A DNA stretch of 64,000 nt from Ichthyophis bannanicus (Eukaryota; Chordata; Amphibia; Gymnophiona; Ichthyophiidae), in assembly GCA_033557465.1 (NCBI GenBank), contig CM066031.1, forward strand, positions 1,072,307,640 to 1,072,371,639, written 5' to 3'. The translations under genes and the position numbers were made by a program. Positions 1-11,353 of this stretch are shown in pieces; the first letter of the stretch is position 1, and each line of letters starts with the position of its first letter. The notes below the pieces were generated by a model. The model was not told the DNA's origin. It saw only the letters and a program-made list of their open reading frames with translations, and ran no database searches.

Positions 1-1070
1 TCCAGTACAGGTGTAATGATGGCCTGGTATACTGTGCAGAAGTGTTCTTTGTTGAGGAGAGGTTTTAGTCTTCGGAGCGTTGCAAGTTTGAAATAGGCTG
101 TTTTGGATATCTTGTTTATATGTGGTTGGAGAGTGAGTTGCTTGTCTAGAATCACTCCGAGTTATCTGACTTCATCTTTTATTGTAATGGGTGTATTGGA
201 TATGTTGATAGAGGTAGGATGAATGAATATAGTGTTTCTCGTTATGATTATTGCTTCAGATTTTTTTATGTTGATGTTTAATTTTGTTGTTATTTAGCCA
301 GGTTGTGATTTCTTGAATGCAGGTAAATATGGTGGTATAGTCTGGTGTGTCCAGTTGAACAGGGGTATATGCCATGATGTCATCGGCATATATGGCGTAT
401 CGAATCTTGTATTTGTTAAATATATTGCAAATTGGTTGAATATAGATGTTGAAGAGAAGCACTGATAGTGATGAGCCTTGAGGAACTCCTTGACTAGTTT
501 TGAAGGGTGTGAAGTGAGGTTCCCAGTATTTACTCTCTGCTTTTAGGTAGGACTGAAACCATTTAATAGTAGTATCTTGAAGGCCAATCTCCCTTAGGCG
601 CGCCAATAGGATGTGATGGGAGACTGTGTCGAAGGCTGATGAAATATCTATAAATATTAATAAGAAGCCCTGCTTTATATTGTCTATTCCTTTGATTATG
701 TTGTTGAATAGATGTATGAGGAGTGTCTCTACACCATGTTTTGGTCGGAATCCATGGACTGGTGGGGGTCCAGTGGGGCAAATTCGTCAATGTGATCCTG
801 GAGTTGTCTCTGTACGATTTTTTAAGTTATTTTAGCCAGGAGTGGGAAGCTGAATATAGGTCGGTAGGTTGAAGGGTCTGTGTGGTTGGGTGATGTGGTT
901 TTAGGAATGTGGTTTTAGGATGGGGCGTATTGTGGATTGCTTGAGTGCTTTTGGCATATAGCCCTGAGTTAGAGAGGTGCTTGCTATCTTTTGGATGAAT
1001 GTGTTGAGTTCTTCTTTGGTGGATTTAATTCAAGTCACCAGGCAGGGGTCCAGTGGGGAAGTGATGATCT
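1..1070 (-). pseudogene. L2-like LINE ORF2, RT half (interrupted copy)
   Basis: This is the reverse-transcriptase part of a non-LTR retrotransposon ORF2 on the minus strand. The clearest piece is 606-256, which has the SQGVPQGS block followed by the catalytic YADD motif. Towards position 1 the RT C-terminal part continues in broken frames and runs off the window. Between 630 and 1040 the finger and palm segments are recognisable with stops and frameshifts. The same protein layout occurs in the better copy at 13.1-16.1 kb, and I assign both to the L2-like group by resemblance only. The linker upstream of RT lies at 3557-3765, so the copy is split by the DNA transposon at 1.07-3.56 kb. It is not functional. 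Confidence 0.75.
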
Positions 1071-1078
1071 GCAAAAAA

Positions 1079-1175
1079 CTTTTTTTCGAGAGCTGTTTTG
1101 GTTATTCCACATAATGTTTATGTTTTTTGGTGCGCTGAATCTGAAAATTACCTCCATTTTGTCATTGGACATCAT
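1079..1175 (+). repeat. Left terminal inverted repeat of the 2.5 kb DNA transposon
   Basis: This aligns, with roughly one mismatch in four, to the reverse complement of 3465-3560. The best-kept block is TTTTGGTGCGCTGAA near 1126-1140. Confidence 0.6.
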
Positions 1176-1320
1176 GTTTCCTGACAATTTAGGTAAATAT
1201 GTTAAATAAGGCAATACTTCAAAATAAATGGAATTAGACTTATAAAATTAAAGTTTTATTACAATATTTTCATGAAAATCCTTTTTTGTACTGAAATGAG
1301 CTCACCTACACACACTAAAC

Positions 1321-2997
1321 TCAATTCTTCTTCCTTGTGAGGCTCCTCTTGGTGCATTTACGCTTGTGAGTAGCATCTGGAATATCTCTCTGAAGCATCT
1401 AACAGTAGTCTGCCATCATTGTAATGCTCCATTTTCCCTGGTATCTCCTTTCCATCTCTTTAATGTCTTGGTGGAATCGTTCACCTTGTTCCTCACTCAT
1501 AGCTCCCAAATTTTCAGGAAAGTAGTCAAGCTGGGACTGGAGGAAATGCACTTTCAAACTCATCAGGCAACCTAAAGCTTGAAATGCTTTCAGCATTCGT
1601 CCGACGATCTTTTTGTAGTGAGGATCTTGGATCTTGCCTAAACATTTCTGTACGACTTCTTTAAATGCAATCCACCCTTCTTTTTGAGGATCCGTCATGG
1701 TATTGACAAACTCTTGATCAACTATAAGCCTTCTAATGTCTGGTCCAACGAACACACCTTCCTTCAATTTTGCCTCCAACAGGCCTGGAAACTTGGTGAC
1801 CAAGTATTTGAAGCATTCTCCATCTCTTGGAAGTGATTTTACGAATTGCTTCATCAATCCCAATTTTATGTGGAGAGGTGGTAGAAGAACTTTATGGGAA
1901 GGTACCAAAGTTTCTCGGAGTACATTTTTTTCACCGACTGTTAGCACCCTCGGTTTCCAACTCTTCTTGGTCCAGTGATTTTGTCGGTCTCGACTGTCCC
2001 ATAGACACAGAAAACAAGGATATTTGGTATACCTAGCTTGCTGCCCGAGCAGCATGCACAAGACCTTCAAGTCTCCACACACTTGCCAACCATGATCTTC
2101 ATATTTAAGTTTAGGAAGAACCAATTCCAAGTTCTCGTAGGTTTCCTTCAAGTGTACGGAATGAGCTACAGGTATGGAAGCGTAAAAACCGTTGTGGAGT
2201 AAAACTGCTTTGAGACTTCTTTTTGAAGAATCTATAAAAAGATGCCATTGCTCTGAATCATATTGGATTTTAAATTGACCCATCAGACCTTCGACATCGA
2301 TGCAATAAACCAACTTGTCTTCCTGGGCGAAGTAAGGAACGAACTCCTTTTCACGATGTCTGAACCATGAAGATGACACTCCTGGCAACAATAAATTCCT
2401 GCTTTTCAGCCTTGATCCGAGTAACTCAGCGGCATCTTTGGGAAGATTCAAGTCTCTTACCAAATCATTCATCTACTCCTGAAAAAACAATTTTGGTCTT
2501 GTATCATCTTCAATGTCAGAACTTGATTTGTCATCTGGTTCAGGTATGACTTCACCTTCATCGGAGCTAGGTATCTCTTCCAAGGTAGCAGGGGGCTTGG
2601 GTACTGGTATATCTGTGCCATGGGGGATGGGATGAATTGCCGAGTGAAGATTGGAGTATGAAATGGAATGCTTCCATTTGGAATTAAACCCTTTCACATT
2701 GCATGAACAAAAGTAACAGTCGTCACTATGGTTCTTTTGCTCTCGCCATACCATAGGAATCCCATAAAGGAAAGATTTTTTCTTACCCTTGAACCAATTT
2801 CGGAGGTCCTCAACACACCGTTTGCGCACTTTATGAGGCACCCAGACTTTATCTTGATCTCCAATTTTTAGTCCAAAGTATGCAAAGTATACTTTTTCCA
2901 CAAAGTCTGTAATATTCTGCTGTTGCTTCAACACTGCATATTCACCACAGATGAAACAGAAACTATCTGGCAAATTAATACACTTTCGCGGAGCCAT
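1321..2997 (-). pseudogene. Transposase-like gene with two in-frame TAG codons
   Basis: The reading frame runs from ATG (2997-2995, MAPRKCINLPD) to TGA (1323-1321), 558 codons, interrupted by TAG at 2475-2473 and 1401-1399. At the second the frame resumes at once with a basic tail (MLQRDIPDATHKRK), so it looks like a W codon turned into a stop. The N-terminal third has a CxxC near its start, further Cys pairs and an acidic D/E/S-rich linker. The C-terminal two thirds carry an Asp in HLFIDSS, then GDLKVLCMLLGQQ with a following CFLC, and late EQGERFHQD. This spacing of acidic residues and Cys suggests an RNase-H-fold transposase. I recall similar uncharacterised, multi-copy proteins from many animal genomes but cannot name the superfamily. 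The flanking inverted repeats support a transposase. Confidence 0.65.
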
Positions 2998-3464
2998 AAC
3001 ATAACGGTTGAAGAATGACGAGCTAACACGAATTGCGATGAAAAAGTGTGAACAGCCTAGAACCAAGAACCTGATGATGATTCGCGCACAAGTGTGGCAT
3101 GCAGGAGAGAGCAGCTCTGTGTCTGTACACGAGACGTCACAGTGCTGGCCACGCCCCCCTGCACTGACCGGAGCTGCTGCTATCTGCCCTGTGTCTCCCT
3201 CCCACTGGATTCTTCAGGAAAGATCAACCCCTTCTACCATTAGAAGCACGGACTTAAAACTTGCTTAGCTTATGTATATATTGCTGACCATCAGATTTAC
3301 AGTGCTATATTTTTTTTACACAACTTGGACAACCCCTTTAAGGTTTCTTTGACATTTTATATCTTAAATGCACTTATGTGAATGAATTAATAGTAATTTG
3401 AATTAATTAATAGTAATTTGAAAAATTTTGATAAATTTGAAGACAATTTTTCATGTTGTGGCAA

Positions 3465-3560
3465 ATCATGACATCTAGGAGTTTTTTCAATATTTTATTT
3501 GTTTTCAGCACACCAAAATACATGGAAATTAGATGAAAATAATCAAACAGCTTTTTAGTC
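3465..3560 (-). repeat. Right terminal inverted repeat of the 2.5 kb DNA transposon
   Basis: Partner of the left inverted repeat at 1079-1175. Outside it (3561-3765) the L2-like linker resumes on the minus strand with NQWKNFSIPS and QIEQTITALHRS. Confidence 0.6.
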
Positions 3561-3770
3561 GCAGACCTGTGTAAAGCAGTGATGGTTTGTTCTATTTGTT
3601 TAGTTGATGGAATGCTGAAATTCTTCCATTGATTAGTAGTTGCGGAATCATCTGGAGTTTGTGTGTCTATAAATGAGACGTTGTCATGGGGTGTAGTGGT
3701 ACTGTACTTGGTTATTAGATAATTAAATGCCTTCTGACCTGGGGGTCTCATCTTCCAGCACTATAGCACA
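3561..3770 (-). pseudogene. L2-like LINE ORF2 linker, upstream part of the split copy
   Basis: Minus-strand peptide with NQWKNFSIPSTKQIEQTITALHR, equivalent to the segment between endonuclease and RT in the copy at 13.1-16.1 kb. The endonuclease is absent: the next sequence is the CR1 3' end at about 3790, so the copy is 5'-truncated or displaced. Confidence 0.55.
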
Positions 3771-3966
3771 ATTTGTTTTGTTGTAACTATCATAAGAACA
3801 TAAGAACATAAGATATGCCATACTGGGTCAGACCAAGGTCCATCAAGCCCAGTATTCTGTTTCCAACAGTGGCCAATCTAGGTCATATGTACCTAGCAGT
3901 TTCCCCAAGAGACACAAGTTCCACAATGCTTGTACTGGGTCAAGCATTGATATCTTCGGTCACTTC

Positions 3967-6855
3967 TTAATAACAGTTTATGGACCTTTCCTCCAGGAAC
4001 TTGTCCAAACCTTTTTTAAACCCAGCTACACTAACAGCCTTTACTACATCCTCCGGTAACAAATTCCAGAGTTTGATTACACGTTGAGTGAAAAAATATT
4101 TTCTTTTATTAGTCTTAAATAATTTACCCTGTAGCTTCATTGCATGTCCCCTAGTCTTTCTATATTCTGATAATGCAAACAATCGATCTACGTTTACCCT
4201 TTCCACTCCGTTCATTAATTTATTGACTTCTATCATATCTCCCCTCAGCCGTCTCTTTTCCAGGTTAAAGAGCCCTAACCTTTTTAGCCTTTCTTCATAG
4301 GAGTATCCTTCCATCCCCTTTACCATTTTGGTGGCTCTTCTCTGAACCTTTTCTAAAATCGCTATATCCTTTTTAAGATACGGCGACCAGAATTGCACAC
4401 AATATTCAAGGTGCGGTCTCACCATGGAACGATATAGAGGCATTATAATATCTTTTGTTTTATTTTCCATTCCTTTCCTTATCATACCTAGCATTCTATT
4501 TGCTCTCTTGGCCGCCGCTGCACACTGGGCTGAGGGTTTTAACATGGTATCCACAATGACGCCTAAATCTTTTTCCTGGGTGGTGGTTCCTAATGTGGAA
4601 CCTTGCATCATGTAACCATAGTTTGGGTTGTTCTTCCCTAGGTGCATAACCTTGCACTTGTCCACATTAAATTTCATGTGCCATTTTGATGCCCAGTCTT
4701 CCAATTTATCAAGATCCTCTTGCAATTTTTCACAATCCTCTTGGGTTTTAACAACTTTAAATAGTTTTGTGTCATCTGCAAATTTGATCACCTCACTCGT
4801 TATTCCACTTTCCAGGTCATTTATGAATATGTCAAAAAGCAGCGGACCCAGCACAGATCCCTGGGGTACACCACTATTCACCTTTCTCCATTGGGAAAAT
4901 TGGCCATTTAGCCCTACCCTCTGCTTTCTATCTTTTAACCAGTTCCTGATCCACAATAGTATACTGCCTCCTATCCCATGACTCTTTAGTTTTGCCAAAA
5001 AGTCTCTGATGAGGGACCTTGTCAAAGGCTTTCTGAAAGTCCAGATACACAATATCAACCGACTCACCTTTGTCCACCTGTTTATTCACTCCTTCAAAAA
5101 AACATAACAGATTAGTAAGACAAGATCTTCCTTGTCTAAAGCCATGTTGGCTGTCTCCCATTAGGTTGTGACTATCTACATGCTGAGTAATTTTATTCTT
5201 TATGATGGTTTCTACCATTTTTCCTGGTACTGATGTCAGGCTCACCGGTCTGTAGTTTCCCGGATCACCCCTGGAACCCTTTTTAAAAATTGGTGTTACA
5301 TTGGCGATCTTCCAATCTTCAGGTATTAGAGATGATTTTAATGATAGTCCACAGATTACTGATAGCAGGTCTGCAATCTCATATTTCAGTTCTTTCAACA
5401 CCCTTGGATGTATACCATCCGGCCCAGGTGATTTGATACTCTTCAGTTTATCTAATAGTTGTAAGACATCTTCCCGATGTATCGATATTTCCTTCAATTC
5501 TTCCGCACCTTTAAATACCACTTCAGTCATGGGTAACATCCCTACATCTTCCTCAGTAAAGACCAAAGCAAAGAATTCATTCAGTCTCTCCACTATTGCC
5601 TTGTCGCCTCTTAGTGCTCCTTTAACCTCTTTATCATCTAATGGACCAACTGACTCTCTCACAGGTTTTTTGCTATGAATGTTCTTGAAAAGGTCTTTAT
5701 TTCGTGTTTTTGCTTCCGCAGCAAGCTTCTTCTCAAATTCTCTCTTCGCCTGCCTTATCAATGCCTTGCATTTGACTTGCCAGTGCTTGTGCTGTTTCCA
5801 GGTTTCGTCGTTTGGCTCTTTTTTCCATTTCCTGAAAGATGCTTTTTTGGCAACAACAGCCTCTCTGACCTCACCTTTAAACCATGCTGGCAGTTTTTTG
5901 GACTTCCTTCCACTTTTCTTAAAGCGTGGAATACAGCTGGTATGGGCTTCCAAGATAGTATTTTTCAACAACACCCAAGCTTGATGTACGTCTTTAACCT
6001 TTGCAACTGCTCCTTTTAGTTTTTTCTTAACTGTTTTCCTCATTTTATCATAGTCTCCCTTTCGAAAGTTAAAAGGTAGTATTGTGGATTTCCTTACTAT
6101 CCCTCCTCCACTAATTAAATCAAAGGCGATCATGCTATGATCACTATTGCCAAGTGGCCCCAACACCCTTATCTCTTGCACTAGATCTGGTGTTCCACTA
6201 AGGACTAGGTCTAATATGGCTTCCCCTCTGGTTGGTTCATGAACCAGCTGCTCCAAGAAGCAGTCATTTATTTCATCTAGGAATTTTATCTCCCTAGCAT
6301 GCCCTGATGTGACACTGACCCAGTCGATACCGGGGTAATTGAAATCACCCATTATTATTACTGCGCTGTAACTTTTGTTAGCTTCCTTGATTTCTTTGAG
6401 CATTTTATCCTCCATTTGGTCATTCTGGCCAGGTGCTCGATAGTACACCCCCACTGCCTTGCCTTCCCCCTTTTATATGGAATTTCAATCCATATAGATT
6501 CTACAGCAGATTTTGTTTCCTGCAAAACTTTAATCCTTTCTGAGTCAATGCCCTCTCTATCATAGAATGCAACCCCTCCACCAATTTGATCAGCTCTATC
6601 ATTACAATATAGTTTGTACCCAGGTATCACAGTGTCCCACTGGTTGTCCTCCTTCCACCATGTCTCTGATATTCCAATCATATCTAACCTTTCATTTAGT
6701 GCTATATATTCTAACTCTCCCATCTTATTCTTTAGACTTCTAGCATTTGTATACAAGCATTTTAGAGAATGTATTTTATTCATGATAATTTGGCTATTGT
6801 TAGACATGGGTAAATTGGGATCTTTAAGCTCTGTCTGCTCCATACTTGAGGGCAT
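3967..6855 (-). pseudogene. CR1 ORF2: AP endonuclease and reverse transcriptase
   Basis: About 960 codons in three frames. The N-terminal endonuclease (6855-about 5900) shows NARSLKNKM, ETWW, GDFNYPGIDW and SDHS; its frame changes near 6460 in a run of G and A. The RT (about 5500-4400) shows GPDGIHPRVLKEL, YRPVSLTSVPGK, HGFRQGRSC, YLDFQKAFDKVPH, SGVPQGSVLGPLLF and the catalytic FADD. A second frameshift lies near 5010 just after the DKVPH block. The C-terminus has the usual RPHLEYCVQFW and LWNLLPEDVV blocks and ends at 3967. Apart from the two shifts the coding sequence is well kept, so the copy is fairly young. Confidence 0.85.
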
Positions 6856-6889
6856 TTGGGCTACTTTACTCTTTTGTGGAACCTCTCTG

Positions 6890-7170
6890 CTTTTGGTAGT
6901 ATCCCCTTTTTCTTTCCCCTTTTTTCTCTTTTCTTTTTTCCTTTTTTTTTTTTCCTTTTTTTCTTTTCTTTCTTCTTGGCTTGGGGCTGCTGGCCGGTCA
7001 GAGATTTTCTAAGAATCCATTTCATTGTTTGTATTTAGCTTCTCCTAAATGTGGTTTATTACAATTGTGTTACCTTGGCTTATGGTTGGGATATTGTTCC
7101 CATGTAATTGTTACTTTTTTGCTATGTAAGTTTCTTTATATTAATAAATAAAATGGAAAAAAAAAAAAGC
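6890..7170 (+). repeat. Poly(A)-ended insertion and pyrimidine tract between CR1 ORF1 and ORF2
   Basis: 6904-6982 is a T/C-rich tract. 6983-7167 is followed by AATAAATAAAATGG and twelve A residues ending at 7168, abutting the last conserved CR1 ORF1 residues. It resembles the 3' tail of an L1-type LINE in plus orientation, such as the tail near 30.88 kb. No clear target duplication was seen. Confidence 0.4.
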
Positions 7171-8078
7171 TGCTCTATCTCCTTTTTAAAGGTTAATGCC
7201 AGCAGCCTGGTTCCATCCCGGTTAAGGTAAAGCCCATCCCTTTGGAAGAGCCCCTCCTTTCCCCAGAATGTTCCCCAGTTCCTAACAAATCCAAAACCCT
7301 CATCTCTGCACCATTGTCTCATCCACGCATTGAGACTCCGGAGCTCTGCCTGCCTTTTGGGTCCTGCGCGTGGAACAGGAAGCATTTCGGAGAACGCTAC
7401 CATGGAAGTTCTGGATTTCAACTTCCTACATAAAAGCCTAAATTTTGCCTCCAGAACCTCCCTAACACATTTTCCTATGTCATTGGTACCGACATGTACC
7501 AAGACAGCAGACTCCTCCCCAGCACTATCTAAGACCTTATCTAGGTGGCACGTGAGGTCCGCTACCTTCACACCAGGCAGGCATGTTACCAGGCGATCCT
7601 CATGTCCACCAGCCACCCAGCTATCTACATGCCTAATGATCGAATCACCAACTATAACGGCTGTCCTAACCCTTCTTTCATGGGCACATGGCCCTGGAGA
7701 AACTTCCTCGGTGCGAGAGGGTTTTACATCACCTGGAGGACAGGTCCTAGTTACAGGATCACTTCCTGCCACACCAGGGTGATGCTCTCCTGTCACGTGA
7801 CCTCTCTCCTCCATGGCAATAGGGGTGCTGCCAGACTGGAGGTGGGACTTCAGGACTATATCCCTATAGGTCTCGTCTATGTACCTCTCTGTCTGTCTTA
7901 TGTTTTCCAAGTCTGCTACTTTAGCCTCTAGAGAACGGACTTGTTCCCTGAGAGCAAAGAGCTCCTTGCACCTAGTGCACACGTAAGACCTCTCACCAAC
8001 TGGGAGAAAATCATACTTGTGACACTCAATGCAAAAGACTGGAAAGCCTCCATCCCGCTGCTGGACTGCTGTCTGCAT
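7122..8078 (-). CDS. CR1 ORF1 protein: zinc-binding N-terminus, coiled coil, SGNH esterase domain
   Basis: An open frame of 318 codons. Residues 16-37 hold two CxxC pairs (CIEC and CTRC), a small zinc finger of the type seen in CR1 ORF1. Residues 40-75 form a leucine/acid heptad coiled coil. From about residue 138 there is an SGNH/GDSL-type hydrolase fold: block I VIVGDSIIRHVD with the nucleophile Ser, block III GTNDIG, and a late DGLYLNRDGTRLLA that supplies the Asp/His-like block. In CR1 this protein is thought to bind RNA and membranes in the retrotransposition particle. The last dozen residues come from the poly(A) insertion described separately, so the native C-terminus is lost. The start is the first Met of the frame. 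Confidence 0.8.
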   Translation of the reverse strand: MQTAVQQRDGGFPVFCIECHKYDFLPVGERSYVCTRCKELFALREQVRSLEAKVADLENIRQTERYIDETYRDIVLKSHLQSGSTPIAMEERGHVTGEHHPGVAGSDPVTRTCPPGDVKPSRTEEVSPGPCAHERRVRTAVIVGDSIIRHVDSWVAGGHEDRLVTCLPGVKVADLTCHLDKVLDSAGEESAVLVHVGTNDIGKCVREVLEAKFRLLCRKLKSRTSMVAFSEMLPVPRAGPKRQAELRSLNAWMRQWCRDEGFGFVRNWGTFWGKEGLFQRDGLYLNRDGTRLLALTFKKEIEQLFFFSILFINIKKLT

Positions 8079-8379
8079 CTTAGTTTTAAGTTTGTGTCTA
8101 GATCTTTAAGTTGTTACTTACTAGGGGTTGCTATGGGTATTTATACCAATAAAACTGTACCTAATACGTTTAATATACCTTGTTCACCTGAAGCTTAATT
8201 AATCTCAGGTCCTTAGTGTATGACTGATTTGGGTAATGAGCTTCACCTGAAAGCACCTCCTGTCTTTTAAGATGTGTAAGTACCTATAAAGCTATGATTA
8301 TCCCGGGGGGGGGGGGGTGTGGGGAGGGAGGGAGGGAAATAACACATTAAAAGAGGGCTGCTACACAGTACCCTGTCTT

Positions 8380-9605
8380 GTGCTGCTGAGGTAAGCTAAA
8401 TTCTGATTTGATTTAAATTATAGCTCTTAGCTGCTGCTAGGCTCTAACCTCTTATGAAATTTAAACTACAAGCTCTCTGCTGGATTCCAAATGTAACCAG
8501 AAAGCTCTCTTCTGTGTGTTAAATTTAAACTAAAAGTACTTTGCTGTTACTTGGCCCTGAGTGACTATTAAATTTAAACTACAAGCTCTCTGCTGGGTAT
8601 GAAATGTAACCAGAAAGTTCTCCTCTGTGTTTTAAATTCAAACTTTAATTGCTGCTACTAGGCCCTAACTGATCCAACAAAAAACAGTGGGTTCACAGAT
8701 TAAGTAGCTTTAATACAAAGAATTCTTTTTAGAAAATTACCAGACGTATATACTCACAGTTGCAGATTTTTCTCCAGAAGTAACAGTCCCCCTTTCTAGT
8801 CCTTCAAGACAGAGGATCACAGGGCTCTGGTTGAGCTATTTATGCCTCTGCTGCTAAGGTAATGCTGTGACCAACTTCCTGGGTAATTAACAGTCCTTGC
8901 TTGGATAGGAGGAGTCTTTCAAAATGGCCTTTTGATCTTCCACCTGGTGTTAACACCTATTGAAAAGGTTTCACAGGTCTCTTCCCCCCTAGGTAGAAGG
9001 CCTCTTTGTAAAGGTCTCTAGAAGACTTTATTTGTTGCTCAAAGAGTACAGACCCTGTTTTGCCTTTTGTGCTAAGCTAAATTCTGATTTGATTTAAATT
9101 ATAGCTCTTAGCTGCTCCTAGGCTCTAACTTCTTATGAAATTTAAACTACAAACTCTCTGCTGGGTTCTAAATTTAACCAGAAAGCTCTCTTCTGTGTTT
9201 TAAAACTAAAAGTACTTTTCTAATGCTAGGCCCTGAGTGACTATTAAATGTACACTACAAGCTCTCTGCTGGGTTCCAAATGTAACCAGAAAGCTCTCTT
9301 CTGTGTGTTAAATTTAAACTAAAAGTACTTTGCTGTTACTTGGCCCTGAGTGACTATTAAATTTAAACTACAAGCTCTCTGCTGGGAATGAAATGTAACC
9401 ATAAAGTTCTCCTCTGTGTTTTACATTCAAACTTTAATTGCTGCTACTAGGCCCTAACTGATCCAACAAAAAACAGTGGGTTCACAGATTAAGTAGCTTT
9501 AATACAAAGAATTCTTTTTAGAAAATTACCAGAAGTATATACTCACAGTTGCAGATTTCTCTCCAGAAGTAACAGTCCCCCTTTCTAGTCCTTCAAGACT
9601 GGGTT
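8380..9605 (-). repeat. Tandemly repeated CR1 5' UTR
   Basis: Short monomers of about 80-115 bp containing CTACAAGCTCTCTGCTGG and ACCAGAAAGCTCTCTTCTG recur within two larger blocks. Block 8392-8811 is repeated at 9068-9599 (offset 676 bp at the start, 790 bp after one extra monomer). Both blocks end with the same stretch up to CTAGTCCTTCAAGAC. A diverged single version follows the CR1 fragment at 17.8-18.97 kb, which places this sequence upstream of CR1 ORF1. A 13-base G run lies at 8305-8317. Confidence 0.6.
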
Positions 9606-9890
9606 TTCATGGCAAGATACAGAAGTAGATTGCCGGGCCTTTCCTCCGCGCATTTTAAGTTTGGTGTTGTTGCCGTTGTCACAGAAATGTGATCCTCCTC
9701 TGTCAACACTATCCCATTCTGCTGCTGCCCTGACAGGTGATTTGTCTTTGTCTGGCACCTCAGCTAAGACCTATCCATCTTGGGAGAACCTGCTAGTAGT
9801 TAAACTACTGATAGTTTAGCTCTCAGCATCGCTGATGCACATAAGCCCTCACAGAACGACAAGCTGCAAACTAAGTGCCACTGACCTAGC
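9606..9890. other. No gene recognised
   Basis: Unassigned repeat-like sequence with no supported reading frame. It contains a GTAGTTAAACTACTGATAG near-palindrome at 9795-9813. Confidence 0.5.
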
Positions 9891-10425
9891 AACTTTTAAA
9901 AAAGATCTCAAAACCCATCTGTTTACAGAGCACTTTGGCACCTCAGAACCCAGAGAAGAACTATTCCCCACTTAATCCTAAACATACTCCCTACCTTCTC
10001 AATATACATTTCCCCGAACACTAACACCAACACCTCATATGATAAAAACATTCCTCATAATCTATAACAAACAGAATAATCTTTACATAGATATTACTAG
10101 TGACTAACTCTCTAAACACCCTAGTTAATACCACAGTCCTCATAATTATACAAATGTATTGGACCGAATGCATTTATAATGCAACATGTAGCACTCATGA
10201 ATGATGAATATGTAAATATAAAATGTGTAAATATGTTGAGTATTTAATCGGTTTATCGCCCATGTAAATACGTTAAAGACATCCTACCTTTCCTATGTAT
10301 CTTGATAAGTTACTGGTTTGAATAAGTTGTAATGTAACGTTCCAGTTTTTGTTCGATGTAAATCGCTTTGATTCTGCTGAAAGGTGGTATATAAAACTCC
10401 TCAATAAAAAAATAAATACAGTCTT
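9891..10425 (+). mobile_element. L2-type LINE 3' end
   Basis: It begins with the end of an L2-type ORF2 (translation close to TFKKDLKTHLFTEHFG at 9893-9940). It ends with the typical L2 tail GTAAATCGCTTTGATTCTG ... GGTGGTATATAAAA followed by AATAAA-rich sequence at 10402-10420. The intervening 3' UTR is AT-rich. Confidence 0.65.
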
Positions 10426-10449
10426 GTAATAGAGGTTGACAGAATGTAT

Positions 10450-11353
10450 GTATGTGTTGCCTTACTCTCCCTGGCTTATAGGATTAAAAAATTGTCACCT
10501 TTAGACAACCTCCTCAATTTGCCTTTCAATGAAGGAAAACTTTCAAGGATGTTTTGGTGCATTCCTCTGTCTATTGAATCTAATATTGTTTTGCCGCTAC
10601 TTGCTAGCCATCGCAGAAGAGGATCTTGCAGAAGCTTATTCAGATCCCCAAACCATGGCCTCCATGGCCTTTCCAGTGCCACTTGGATCACCGGGCCCAG
10701 ATGCCGCTCTGTGTCTAAGCCAAGGTTGAACTAGAACGTCCATGCTTTCTGAGCCTGTTTCTCTGCAGCGGCTGAAGAAGTGTTCCACTTTGGCATTGGA
10801 CCGGGTCATCATCCGATCCATCTGGAGATGACTCCTGTGGCCAAGAATCTGCCAATAGGCTATTTGACTAGGTTCTCGCTCCCTAGGATCAAGAGAGCGA
10901 TGACTGACGAAGTCCATCTCCACGTTGTTGACTCTAGCGATGTGCGGCACTGACAAAGCTAGCAGCATACCTTTGAAGAGCCTTTTAAAATCTTTGGAGG
11001 AGAGAAGGGGGAAGGAGGATGGAGAGGGCATTGAGGTTGTGTGAGGGTTGAAGAATCCTTCCAAACTCGTTTTCCAATCTTTGAGCTGAATCAATTTCCC
11101 TCCTCCTATGGCATCCAAAAAGAGAACCTGTTCTAAGAGTGACCCTAGTGGAATCTTCTGTTTCTTTTCAGGTTTTCAGACAGCTAAAAACTTACATCTA
11201 CCATCTGCTGTAGTCAGAGAATTACTGACGGCTCCCTCTAGAGATTCTGGCTGATATGGCATGATGATATCATAAGAAGCCTCTGGAAGCTTCCTCTGTC
11301 TCCACATCTGCTGGTAGGGAGATACAACCCACTTGTCTCGATTGGTCTAGCAG
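10450..11353 (-). pseudogene. DIRS-type retrotransposon fragment
   Basis: The minus-strand peptide from 11118 contains VPHIARVNNVEMDFVSH and HLQMDRMMTRSNAKVEHFFSR. It continues with RPWRPWFGDLNKLL in another frame. These match in order the segments following the RNase H region of the DIRS element at 32.7-33.1 kb (AGVDNVEADFLSR, MDLMTTFNSAK, RPWYGDLM). Sequence at 11321-11353 resembles the inverted-end sequence of that element. Multiple stops and frameshifts are present, and neither RT nor recombinase is recognisable. Confidence 0.6.

Larger units (their letters stand above)
1071..3560 (-). mobile_element. DNA transposon of unassigned superfamily nested in an L2-like LINE
   Basis: About 2.5 kb separates two halves of one L2-like ORF2. 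Reading inward, both ends share an imperfect inverted repeat (about 1085-1140 and 3497-3557): AGCTGTTT, then an A/T-rich stretch, then TTTTGGTGYGCTGAA. One long broken gene on the minus strand (2997-1321) fills the middle. I could not define a target-site duplication; both flanks carry TCTGC reading inward, so the exact ends are uncertain by a few bases. The superfamily is not assigned. The gene layout and the inverted ends support a cut-and-paste element rather than a retrocopy. Confidence 0.65.
3785..9605 (-). mobile_element. Nearly full-length CR1 LINE
   Basis: On the minus strand the order is repeated 5' UTR (9605-8380), ORF1 (8078-7122), ORF2 (6855-3967) and a short 3' UTR ending in tandem ATGTTCTT octamers at 3791-3813. 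The 3' end contains the CR1 hallmark that reads on the plus strand as GCCATACTGGGTCAGACC. CR1 copies are usually heavily 5'-truncated, so a copy with ORF1 and 5' UTR is comparatively complete. Two ORF2 frameshifts and a small insertion at the end of ORF1 show that it is inactive. Confidence 0.85.
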
